Source: Corynebacterium sp. HMSC27B11
GTDB lineage: Bacteria > Actinomycetota > Actinomycetes > Mycobacteriales > Mycobacteriaceae
Length of the DNA: 64,000 nt
Direction of reading: 5' to 3'
NCBI RefSeq assembly: GCF_001815985.1
Contig: NZ_KV823538.1
Location: forward strand, 1 to 64,000
Shown here: in pieces, positions 44,587 to 52,433 of the stretch
How positions within the stretch are numbered: the first letter of the stretch is position 1
Layout of the letters: each line of letters starts with the position of its first letter
The notes under the pieces: generated by a model
Database searches by the model: none
What the model was told of the DNA's origin: nothing
The model's input: only the letters and a program-made list of their open reading frames with translations
Position numbers and translations under genes: made by a program

Positions 44587-45329
44587 TTGCTCTCGGGGCT
44601 GAAGGTCACGCGGGTGCGCTTCGGCAGCCAGCGCAGCACCAGCCACACGATGGTGAAGACGATGAGCTTATCGATCGGATCGGAGGTCCAGGACTGCAGG
44701 AACACAGCAGTCAGCTGGTCGAAGCCGAGGCCGCGATAAGCCGTGACCAGCAGGCCGGTTCCGGTGCCCGCGGTGCCGCCAAAGATGAAGGAAGCCACCG
44801 GCGCGGAGAGCAGCGCCGTGATGAAGCCGACGACGAGGCCCGCCCCACCCACGCGCCACCACGTGCCGACGAAGAGCTTGCGCAGCAGACCGGAGGCCAC
44901 GCCGACGAAGGCATAGGCGGCGGCGAAGGGCACGACGGTCGGGTTGAAGGTGCCCCACACCAGGGAACTCAGCACACCTGTGACCAGGCCCGCCCAGGGG
45001 CCGGCGAGCGCGCCGACCAAAACGGTGCCGATGGAGTCCAGGTACAGCGGCAGCGGCAGGCCCATGGTGCCGATGACCTGGCCGGTAATGATGTTCAGCG
45101 CCAGGGCCACCGGGATCAGCGAGAGGGTGCGCACCGGCAGCTGCGGCACGACCGCGATCAGGGCAAGAATCGCCGGAACCAAGAAGCCCACGAGCGCGAT
45201 CGTGGAGCTGCGGGAGTCAGCCAGCGACTCCCAATTCGAGTCCGTGGGCTGGGAGATGACGAGGGTCAACCACGTCGCGGCGATGATGAGAACCGCCAGG
45301 CCGAGAAGGCTTTTTTGCATGCGTGACAT
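44583..45329 (-). CDS. ECF transporter substrate-binding (S) component
   Basis: Membrane protein of 248 residues with about six to seven hydrophobic segments. The stretch PLYLDSIGTVLVGALAGPWA followed by GVLSSLVWG is typical of ECF S components. It is the first gene of an S-T-A operon. The vitamin or metal it binds cannot be told: no riboswitch that I recognise stands upstream and no pathway genes are adjacent. ATG 45329 is chosen; a TTG at 45407 would add 26 residues. Confidence 0.75.
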   Translation of the reverse strand: MSRMQKSLLGLAVLIIAATWLTLVISQPTDSNWESLADSRSSTIALVGFLVPAILALIAVVPQLPVRTLSLIPVALALNIITGQVIGTMGLPLPLYLDSIGTVLVGALAGPWAGLVTGVLSSLVWGTFNPTVVPFAAAYAFVGVASGLLRKLFVGTWWRVGGAGLVVGFITALLSAPVASFIFGGTAGTGTGLLVTAYRGLGFDQLTAVFLQSWTSDPIDKLIVFTIVWLVLRWLPKRTRVTFSPESK

Positions 45330-45525
45330 AGCTATTCCAAACAGGGTTGAAGTGATCCCCGAAAAGCCTATGTCACCTCGGCGCGGGAAACGTGGAAAGT
45401 TGCTCAAACATCCTGGTCGATGGACTTAAGTTTCGTCAAATGATCACGCCGGGTTTCCCGCGCGGCCGGGCGGGGTGGACGCCACACTCAACCTGACTGG
45501 TCGAGCACTGTTTCTTACACAGCAA

Positions 45526-45557
45526 TTGACAGACCAAGCTGTCTAGTGTTTTATATC
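45526..45557 (+). promoter_or_regulatory. metE promoter with McbR-type operator
   Basis: TTGACA (45526-45531) is followed at 20-21 bases by the AT-rich TTATAT/TATATC -10 region. Between them CAGACCAAGCTGTCTA (45530-45545) fits the McbR palindrome with one mismatch and overlaps the -35. McbR repression of metE is known in C. glutamicum. Confidence 0.7.
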
Positions 45558-45568
45558 ACTCAACGCAC

Positions 45569-45693
45569 AACGGTTCGCCGCGAGCACCTGCCGACCCCTG
45601 GAGCCCCGGACACGGTCGGTAGGAACCGTTGGTTTTGCCTGAGATATTCGCCTAGCCACCAGTCTGTGGGTCACCACTGCCACAGCCGCTAGG
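45569..45693 (+). ncRNA. Structured 5' leader of metE (possible riboswitch, class unknown)
   Basis: The transcript from the promoter at 45526 would have a leader of over 200 bases. It can fold into two nested structures: AACGGTTC (45569-45576) with GAACCGTT (45623-45630) enclosing CCGACC with GGTCGG; and CCTAGC (45651-45656) with GCTAGG (45688-45693) enclosing CTGTGG with CCACAG. All four stems are exact. I could not match it to the cobalamin, SAM or TPP classes by eye. Confidence 0.5.
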
Positions 45694-45786
45694 AAATATC
45701 ACCCGGGGTTTCATGCTTTCTTGCGCCTTCGGGTTGGGCACGACCGCTGTGTGAGTCACCAAACACCAACCACGAAGAAGGAAAAC

Positions 45787-48069
45787 ATGACTTTCCACGC
45801 AACCACCGCCGGGGTCCCACGCATCGGACCTGATCGCGAGCTCAAGAAAGCACTCGAAGCCTACTGGCGCGACTCCGCCACGGGCCGCGACCTCGCCGGC
45901 ACCGCCACCCGCCTGGTCAACGACTACACCGACGGCCTGGTCAACGAGGGCCTCGACTCCGCTCCCTTCCAGGGTCGCTCCTACTACGACGCCGTCCTCG
46001 ACACCTCCGCGATCCTCGGCGCACTGCCGGAGCGCGTTGCCGAGATCAGCGACCACGAGAACGATGGCCTGCCGCAGTTCATCGACCGCCTCTTCGCCGC
46101 CGCCCGCGGCACCGCCGAGCTGCCGGCCTCCGCGATGACCAAGTGGTTCGACACCAACTACCACTACATCGTCCCGGAGCTGTCCGCTGACCAGGAGTTC
46201 CGCCTCGAGGACGGCGCCTGGCTGGACGACATTCGCGACCAGGTCAACCGCCACGGCGATAAGGTCCGCCCGGTCCTCGTCGGCCCGTTCACCTACCTGG
46301 CACTGGCCCGCTCCACCGACGGCTCCAACCCGCTGGAGCACCTGGAGTCCCTCTTCGAGACCTACGGCCGCCTGCTGCCGCGCATCGCTAACCGTGGCGT
46401 CACCTGGCTGCAGCTCGACGAGCCCTCCCTGGTCACCGACGTCGATCCAGCCACCCTGTCCCGCGTCAAGGCTGGTTACAAGAAGCTCACCCAGGTCGCC
46501 CACGACGCCGGTCTGAAGCTGCTGGTCCAGACGTACTACGGCGACGCCGACCAGGCCATCAAGACCCTCAGCGGTCTGGGCATCGACGCTTTCGGCGCCG
46601 ACCTCGTCGCTGGTGGCAAGGAGCTGCCGAGCTGGACCGGCGAGGAGCTGCTGGTCGCCGGTGTCGTCGACGGCCGCAACATCTGGCGCACCGACCTGGA
46701 CGCGGCCCTGGAGACCCTGAAGGCGCTGGCCGAGCGTGGCCCGGTCGCCGTCTCCACCTCCGCGTCCCTGCTGCACGTGCCGTACACCCTGGCCCGCGAG
46801 ACCACCCTGGGCGACGAGCTGCGCAGCTGGCTGGCGTTCGGAGAGGAGAAGATCCGCGAGGTCGCCCTCCTCTCCCGCGTCCTGCGCGGTGAGGGCACCG
46901 AGGCCGACGAGAAGGCGCTGGCCGAGGCCCGCGAAGCCGTGCAGTCCCGCGCGACCTCCAAGCTGACCCACAACGACGAGGTCCGTGAGCGCACCGCCAA
47001 GATCACCGAGGAAGACCGCCACCGCGGTGATATCGAGGAGCGCCGCAAGGCCCAGCAGGAGGAGCTGAACCTCCCGCCACTGCCGACCACCACGATCGGT
47101 TCCTTCCCGCAGACCACTCAGATCCGCCAGGCGCGCGCGAAGCTGCGCAAGGGTGAAATCACCGAGGAACAGTACACCCAGGCGATGCGCGACGAAATCG
47201 CGGACGTCATCGAGCGCCAGGAGAAGCTGGATCTGGACGTCCTCGTCCACGGTGAGCCGGAGCGCAACGACATGGTGCAGTACTTCTCCGAGCAGCTGGA
47301 GGGCTACCACTCCACCGAGCACGCGTGGGTGCAGTCCTACGGTTCCCGCTGCGTCCGTCCGCCAATCCTGTTCGGCGACGTCCGTCGTCCGGAGCCGATG
47401 ACCGTCTCCTGGTTCGAGGAGGCCCAGAAGCTGACCGACAAGCCGGTCAAGGGCATGCTCACCGGTCCGGTGACGATGCTCGCGTGGTCCTTCGTCCGCG
47501 ACGACCAGCCGCTGGGCGAGACCGCCGACCAGGTTGCCCTGGCACTGCGTGACGAGATCGACGACCTCGTCTCCGCTGGTGCGAAGGTTGTTCAGGTCGA
47601 CGAGCCGGCCATCCGCGAGCTGCTGCCGCTGCGCGAGGCTGAGCAGCCGGCGTACCTGAAGTGGGCCGTGGGCTCCTTCCGCCTGGCCACCTCCGGCGTG
47701 GCGCCGAAGACTCAGATCCACACCCACATGTGCTACTCGGAGTTCAACGAGCTCATCGGCACGGTCGGCGACCTCGACGCGGATGTCACCTCCATCGAGG
47801 CTGCCCGCAACGGCATGCAGGTGCTCGCCGCCCTGCACGAGGCGGGCTACGACCTGGGTGTCGGCCCGGGCGTGTGGGACATCCACTCCCCGCGTGTCCC
47901 GAAGCAGGAGGAGGTCGACCAGCTGCTGGCCGATGCGCTGGCTAACGTCGCCCCAGAGCTGCTGTGGGTCAACCCGGACTGTGGCCTGAAGACCCGTGGC
48001 TGGGAGGAGACCACCGCCAGCCTCGAGGTGCTGGTCGACGCCGCGAAGAAGGCGCGCGCCACCCTCTAA
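45787..48069 (+). CDS. metE: Cobalamin-independent methionine synthase MetE
   Basis: Enzyme of 760 residues that methylates homocysteine with 5-methyltetrahydrofolate polyglutamate and needs no B12. N-terminal VPRIGPDRELKKALE and the catalytic C-terminal half with TTTIGSFPQT, zinc ligands in IHTHMCYSEF and NPDCGLKTRGW. AAGAAGG precedes ATG 45787; the frame is open further up but that lies within the leader. Codon use is very biased, suggesting strong expression. It is monocistronic and ends at a long hairpin. Confidence 0.97.
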   Translation: MTFHATTAGVPRIGPDRELKKALEAYWRDSATGRDLAGTATRLVNDYTDGLVNEGLDSAPFQGRSYYDAVLDTSAILGALPERVAEISDHENDGLPQFIDRLFAAARGTAELPASAMTKWFDTNYHYIVPELSADQEFRLEDGAWLDDIRDQVNRHGDKVRPVLVGPFTYLALARSTDGSNPLEHLESLFETYGRLLPRIANRGVTWLQLDEPSLVTDVDPATLSRVKAGYKKLTQVAHDAGLKLLVQTYYGDADQAIKTLSGLGIDAFGADLVAGGKELPSWTGEELLVAGVVDGRNIWRTDLDAALETLKALAERGPVAVSTSASLLHVPYTLARETTLGDELRSWLAFGEEKIREVALLSRVLRGEGTEADEKALAEAREAVQSRATSKLTHNDEVRERTAKITEEDRHRGDIEERRKAQQEELNLPPLPTTTIGSFPQTTQIRQARAKLRKGEITEEQYTQAMRDEIADVIERQEKLDLDVLVHGEPERNDMVQYFSEQLEGYHSTEHAWVQSYGSRCVRPPILFGDVRRPEPMTVSWFEEAQKLTDKPVKGMLTGPVTMLAWSFVRDDQPLGETADQVALALRDEIDDLVSAGAKVVQVDEPAIRELLPLREAEQPAYLKWAVGSFRLATSGVAPKTQIHTHMCYSEFNELIGTVGDLDADVTSIEAARNGMQVLAALHEAGYDLGVGPGVWDIHSPRVPKQEEVDQLLADALANVAPELLWVNPDCGLKTRGWEETTASLEVLVDAAKKARATL

Positions 48070-48105
48070 AAACCGCGCTCTAGACCCCGCGCTGGGTTAA
48101 GCATT

Positions 48106-48147
48106 CGGCCCCGCGCTGCAGGAGAAACTTTCTGCGGCGCGGGGCCG
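48106..48147. terminator. Strong hairpin between metE and the convergent peptidase gene
   Basis: A perfect 11-bp stem (CGGCCCCGCGC / GCGCGGGGCCG) is extended by CTGC pairing around a 10-base loop. It lies between convergent genes and probably serves both. Confidence 0.7.
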
Positions 48148-48170
48148 TTGCCATGCTTTAGAGCGTATGG

Positions 48171-49769
48171 CTAGCCGTTGAAGTAGGCGCTGACTTTGCC
48201 GGCGACCTTCTCCGGTGCAACGAGCATCACACCGTGGGCGTGGCCCGGCACCTGCACGGCCTCGCCGCCGAGAGCCTTCTGCATCTTCCAGATGGCGTCG
48301 CCGGTGACCGCCGAATCATTCGTGAATCCCACGTGCAGGGGCTTGGTCTCCAGCTTCTCGCCGTTGATTGGCGCTCCCGGGTGCGGCAGTGGCCAGCCCG
48401 CGCAGACGCGCCCCGAGCCGAGGTTGCCCTCGATCGCGGAGATCGAGTCGCCGCCGGTGAGCTGGTCGATGAACAGTTGCGGCAGCATCTCGGGCTTGGT
48501 CGGCGTGGCGTTGTCGTTGCAGACGATCGAGAGTTCCACGGAGCCCAGGGAGGTCATCTGCTCCAGCAGGCCCATGGTTTCTTCCTCGGAGAGCTCCTTG
48601 CCAGTCACGGGGTTGATCGGCCGACCGTTCGGCCCCAGTTCCTGGCCCGCCATCTTCGGCGGCTTGCCCGTGCGGATGTACTCGGCGAGCTTCGGGCGCA
48701 TCTCCGGGTTATACAGCGCCCCGAAGTAGGTGAAGGTGAACAGCGGGGAGGCCAGCGTGGCCTGCTGCTTGCCCTTGGCGAGCGTGACCATGGCCGAGCC
48801 GAGTCGCCACGCGGGCGGCAAAGCCTGGTTCGCGACGGGCAGCGCGATATTGGCGTGCTCCTTCAACCCCGCTGGGAGGTCTCCGATCTCAGCCGGCGGC
48901 GGCGTGACCTGCGCGGGTGCGCCGCTTTCCTTATCAATGACGGCCGACCAGCGCTGGTAGACCTGCAGCGGCGTGGTGCCCAGGTGGTACTCATCGTCCC
49001 GGTCGGCGATCCACTGGAAGACATCGTGCAGCCCGTCGCGGCGCCAGGACTCGCGGTCGCGGCCGGTCTTGAACCACAGGCTCTCCGGGCTCGCGGAGCT
49101 ATCGATCAGCGCCTTGCCGGTGTGCTGCGGGAACATCGTGGCGTAGGTGCCCATGAGAACCCCACCGTAGGAGACGCCGTAGAGGTTGAGGCGCTCCTCC
49201 CCCAGCAGCTGGCGGGCTCGGTCGAGGTCGCGGGCGGTGTTTGCGGTGGTGACCTGCTGGGAGTAGCCGGGCTGCTCGAGGTTGCACAGGTCGCGGAAGA
49301 GCCCGGCGGCGAGGGTCGGGATGACACCGCTGGCGAGGTGCCCGAAGCTACACTTCAGCGCCTCCCCGTGGGCGAGGCCGCGGGGCTGGACCGCGATGAG
49401 GTCGTAGTGCTTCTGCACGTCGGCGGGGAGCTTGACCCGCTGCCCGTTGAGCTTGTCTGGGGCGGCGTTGTCCGCGAACATCTCCAGCGCGCTGCCGCCC
49501 GGGCCGCCCGGGTTACCGGCGATGACGCCGCGCTTGGCGCCGGTCGCCGGGATCTTGCTCATCGTGAGCGTGATCTTCTGCCCATCGGGCTGCGAGTAGT
49601 CCATAGGCACCTGGAACTCCGCGCACTTCGCCCGCTTCGCGACGAAGACGTCCGCGGGGCAATCGCCCCAGGAAAGTTGCTGTGTCTCCGCGGTCGCTGC
49701 CGGGGCGACCAGGGCGCTGAGTAGTCCGAGGCCTCCCAGCATTCCTGCAATTTTGTGACCTACTCGCAT
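48171..49769 (-). CDS. Secreted alpha/beta-hydrolase, tripeptidyl aminopeptidase type
   Basis: Predicted secreted serine peptidase of 532 residues. A Sec signal peptide ends near APAATAE. The hydrolase core has the oxyanion segment GNPGGPGGS, nucleophile serine in YGVSYGG and histidine in VPGHAHGVML near the C-terminus; a C-terminal TAP-like region is present. Actinobacterial homologues release tripeptides or act as carboxylesterases, so the exact reaction is open. ATG 49769 gives a clean signal peptide with GGAG about ten bases upstream. Confidence 0.85.
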   Translation of the reverse strand: MRVGHKIAGMLGGLGLLSALVAPAATAETQQLSWGDCPADVFVAKRAKCAEFQVPMDYSQPDGQKITLTMSKIPATGAKRGVIAGNPGGPGGSALEMFADNAAPDKLNGQRVKLPADVQKHYDLIAVQPRGLAHGEALKCSFGHLASGVIPTLAAGLFRDLCNLEQPGYSQQVTTANTARDLDRARQLLGEERLNLYGVSYGGVLMGTYATMFPQHTGKALIDSSASPESLWFKTGRDRESWRRDGLHDVFQWIADRDDEYHLGTTPLQVYQRWSAVIDKESGAPAQVTPPPAEIGDLPAGLKEHANIALPVANQALPPAWRLGSAMVTLAKGKQQATLASPLFTFTYFGALYNPEMRPKLAEYIRTGKPPKMAGQELGPNGRPINPVTGKELSEEETMGLLEQMTSLGSVELSIVCNDNATPTKPEMLPQLFIDQLTGGDSISAIEGNLGSGRVCAGWPLPHPGAPINGEKLETKPLHVGFTNDSAVTGDAIWKMQKALGGEAVQVPGHAHGVMLVAPEKVAGKVSAYFNG

Positions 49770-49937
49770 TAAGGGGCTGCTCCTCACCGTGTTTTCTCGT
49801 CCGTGTCTCTTCTCAGCCGTGCCCTCGCCGCTGAACACGCGTTCTTGCGTCTCAGCGCGTTGCCCTTGGCTACAAGCGACCTGATACTTCGCGGTGGAAA
49901 GTCTAACAAGAGCCCCGGACGCGCCGCCGGGGAAGGC

Positions 49938-51074
49938 TCAAGGCTCGCCGGCCAACAGCTCGCCGAAGCGCTCCAGCACCCGAGTCGCGTCCAGGCGCTC
50001 CAGCACCCGCGCATTCGGGGTGAGCTGCGGGCCGAAGGGTGGCTGCGGATCAAGGGCCAGGGTCGCACCCCGAGTGAGTTCGGAGTCGGCCTCCACATCC
50101 ACGTGGAACTCAGTTGCCTCGAAGCCCACGTCCTCCAGCAGCACCATCGCGGCGGCAAGGTCGTGGATTTGCGCCTGATAGCCAACCCCGACCTGCTCGT
50201 GGAACTCGAAGTAGAACTCAATAGCGGCGGTCAGCAGCTGGCCGAGCTGCGACTCCGCCTGCGCGCCCTCCCGGCCGCCTCGATGGGCACCTGCTTGGGC
50301 GCCATCGAGCCCACCAACCCAGTCGCGGAGCCGCTCCGGGGAGAGCAACACCTGCTCGGTCATGTTCAGCGGGGCGATCACGGGCAGGGGTGCGCCCTCG
50401 GGCCAGTGCTGCAGGGAATACTTCAGGGCGTGCGGGTCCACCCACGCGTTCCACTCCGCGACCGGGGTGGTGTTGCCGGGATACCCAAATGCCCCGCCCA
50501 TGATGACCACCTGGCAGCCCCGCAGCACCTCCGGGGCGTGCTCCACCGCCCAGGCCAGGTTCGTCGCAGGCCCACACACCAGCAGGTGGGTGGGCTGCGC
50601 ATCCGCCCAGTGGGCCACCGCCGCAGCCGCGGTGCCATCCGGTGTGCTGCCGCCCGGCGCGAGGGGCGCTTCAGCCTGCCCTGGCGATCCCTCCGCCTGC
50701 CCCCGCCGGGCGTCGCCGGACTCTCCCAGCCAGTACCCCAGCCCCCGCGGCCCATGGGTTTCCGGCGTCGTCACCAAAGGCAGCACCCGCGGGTGCGCCG
50801 CGCCGATCGTGATCTTCGGGATCACAGCATCCGACTCCTCACCGCGTTGGGCGCGGTGACGTCCTAAAGAAGAAGGTCCCCACTGCTGGGCGGCGACCCG
50901 GAGAACTTCTGCGGAATTACGGGCGGCGTCATCGGCGGTGCAGTTGCCGGCGCTGGTGGTCACCGAGAGGTCAATCCGCCCGGCCAGATGCAACCGGTAG
51001 AGGTAGACCAGGGCCAGGGCATCGTCGATGCCGGTGTCCACGTCGGCCACGACTGTCAAGGAAGGTGTGCTCAC
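49938..51074 (-). CDS. Nucleoside hydrolase (inosine-uridine type)
   Basis: Enzyme of 378 residues expected to split ribonucleosides to base and ribose. Calcium-site motif DVDTGIDDALAL is at the N-terminus; GPATNLAWAVE, VIMGGAFGYPGNTTPVAEWN and the later HDLAAAMVL also fit. Compared with the family there is a low-complexity insertion near residues 110-145 (Gly, Ala, Pro, Glu-rich) and another near 280. The start is GTG 51074. No transporter or kinase for the product is adjacent. Confidence 0.85.
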   Translation of the reverse strand: MSTPSLTVVADVDTGIDDALALVYLYRLHLAGRIDLSVTTSAGNCTADDAARNSAEVLRVAAQQWGPSSLGRHRAQRGEESDAVIPKITIGAAHPRVLPLVTTPETHGPRGLGYWLGESGDARRGQAEGSPGQAEAPLAPGGSTPDGTAAAAVAHWADAQPTHLLVCGPATNLAWAVEHAPEVLRGCQVVIMGGAFGYPGNTTPVAEWNAWVDPHALKYSLQHWPEGAPLPVIAPLNMTEQVLLSPERLRDWVGGLDGAQAGAHRGGREGAQAESQLGQLLTAAIEFYFEFHEQVGVGYQAQIHDLAAAMVLLEDVGFEATEFHVDVEADSELTRGATLALDPQPPFGPQLTPNARVLERLDATRVLERFGELLAGEP

Positions 51075-51193
51075 AAACTCTCACGCTACCGATCACCACG
51101 ACCGCCGGGTAAGGTACACCAAAGTTATTGGTAATACTTTTCTTTTACCCGGCGCGCGATCGCCCGCGCGCCACATTGAGCGAGGGATAACCC

Positions 51194-52423
51194 GTGGCCA
51201 AGCACCATAAGAACACGACGCAGCGGTGGAGCACACCCCAGTGGATGCTGGCCATCGGCCTGGCGGTATTCGCCATCGCCACCCTCGCCGGACTCGTCGT
51301 GCAGTGGCCGCACAGCAGCGAGGAGCCCAAGGTCACCCCGGCGTACCAGAACTCCGGCTACGCGGGGCCACTGACCAGCGGCGAGGTGCTCTTCACCCGC
51401 GCCGCGAAGTGCGGGGCCACCGAGATCGGCGTGACCAGCGAAGCGATCCCGGAGGATAAGAACCCCTTCGCGGAGAAGCACTGCACGCAGGTCATCGTCC
51501 GGCTCACTGACGGCGCCGACGAGGGAAAATACACCGCACTAGAGTCCCGCCACATGCCCGGCGAACCGGAGCTACATGAGGGCGATAGCATCAAGCTAAT
51601 CCACAGCCACGGCACCTACGCCTTCCAGGACTACGACCGCACAGGCCCACTGTGGGCGTGGGTGCTGGCCACGATCGTGCTGATCATCGCGGTCGGCCGC
51701 TGGCGCGGGCTGCGGGCCCTCGTGGGACTGGCGATCACGATGGTCATGATCCTCGCCTTCCTGCTGCCCGCGTTGCTGCGGGGTGGCTCCCCGCTGTGGT
51801 TGGCGGTGACGACGGCGGCGACCGTCATCCTCCTCGTCGTCTTCCTCGTCCACGGGGTGAACTGGAAATCCGCGGCCGCGATGGGCGGTTCCCTGGTGGC
51901 GGTGGCCATCGCCACGGCGCTATCGGGGCTGGCCATCGACTCCACCTCTCTGCGGGGTTTGGGGGATGAATCGAATCTGCAGATCCTGCTCTACCTGCCG
52001 GAGCTCGACATCACCGGGCTGATGCTGGCCGGAATGATCATCGGCGCGCTGGGCGTACTCAACGACGCCACGATCGCGCAGGCCTCTACGATCACTGAAC
52101 TCAAGCGCGCGGAGCCGGACGCCTCGGCCTGGCAGCTTTTCCGCAACGCCATGCGGGTCGGCGAGGATCACATCGCTTCGATGGTCTACACCCTGGTGTT
52201 GGGGTACGCGGGTGTGGCGATCCCCATGATGCTGCTGCTGAGCATCTCCGGTCGGCCGATCGAGCAGGTGCTGACTTCGGACGTGATGGCCACCGAGCTG
52301 CTGCGTTCCGTCACGGGCGCGATCGCGTTGCTGCTCGCGATTCCGCTGACTACCGCCATCGCGGCTGTGACCGCGGACCCAAACAGCAGGGATTCGGGGC
52401 ACGCGCATATCCACAGCCATTAG
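51194..52423 (+). CDS. YibE/F-family membrane protein
   Basis: Membrane protein of 409 residues. One hydrophobic segment near the N-terminus, an extracytoplasmic domain of about 110 residues with two cysteines, then seven to eight membrane segments. Family stretches include LVVFLVHGVNWKSAAA, GMIIGALGVLNDATIAQ and YTLVLGYAGVAIPMMLL. The function of YibE/F is not settled. The C-terminus ends HAHIHSH, which could bind a metal. GTG 51194 is preceded by GAGGGA. The TAG stop forms the first bases of the next gene's -10 box. Confidence 0.85.
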   Translation: MAKHHKNTTQRWSTPQWMLAIGLAVFAIATLAGLVVQWPHSSEEPKVTPAYQNSGYAGPLTSGEVLFTRAAKCGATEIGVTSEAIPEDKNPFAEKHCTQVIVRLTDGADEGKYTALESRHMPGEPELHEGDSIKLIHSHGTYAFQDYDRTGPLWAWVLATIVLIIAVGRWRGLRALVGLAITMVMILAFLLPALLRGGSPLWLAVTTAATVILLVVFLVHGVNWKSAAAMGGSLVAVAIATALSGLAIDSTSLRGLGDESNLQILLYLPELDITGLMLAGMIIGALGVLNDATIAQASTITELKRAEPDASAWQLFRNAMRVGEDHIASMVYTLVLGYAGVAIPMMLLLSISGRPIEQVLTSDVMATELLRSVTGAIALLLAIPLTTAIAAVTADPNSRDSGHAHIHSH

Positions 52424-52426
52424 GAT
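52421..52426 (+). promoter_or_regulatory. -10 box of the carnitine-acyltransferase-like gene
   Basis: TAGGAT overlaps the stop codon of the upstream gene and is followed by seven bases and ATG 52434. A leaderless transcript is likely. Confidence 0.5.
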
Positions 52427-52433
52427 TAAATTC

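Noticed and set aside
45601-45710. CTGAGA, CACTGCCACAG and GCTAGGAAA in the metE leader as TPP or cobalamin riboswitch motifs
   Set aside because: Single short matches occur, but the other conserved blocks and their order are missing, so no class is assigned.
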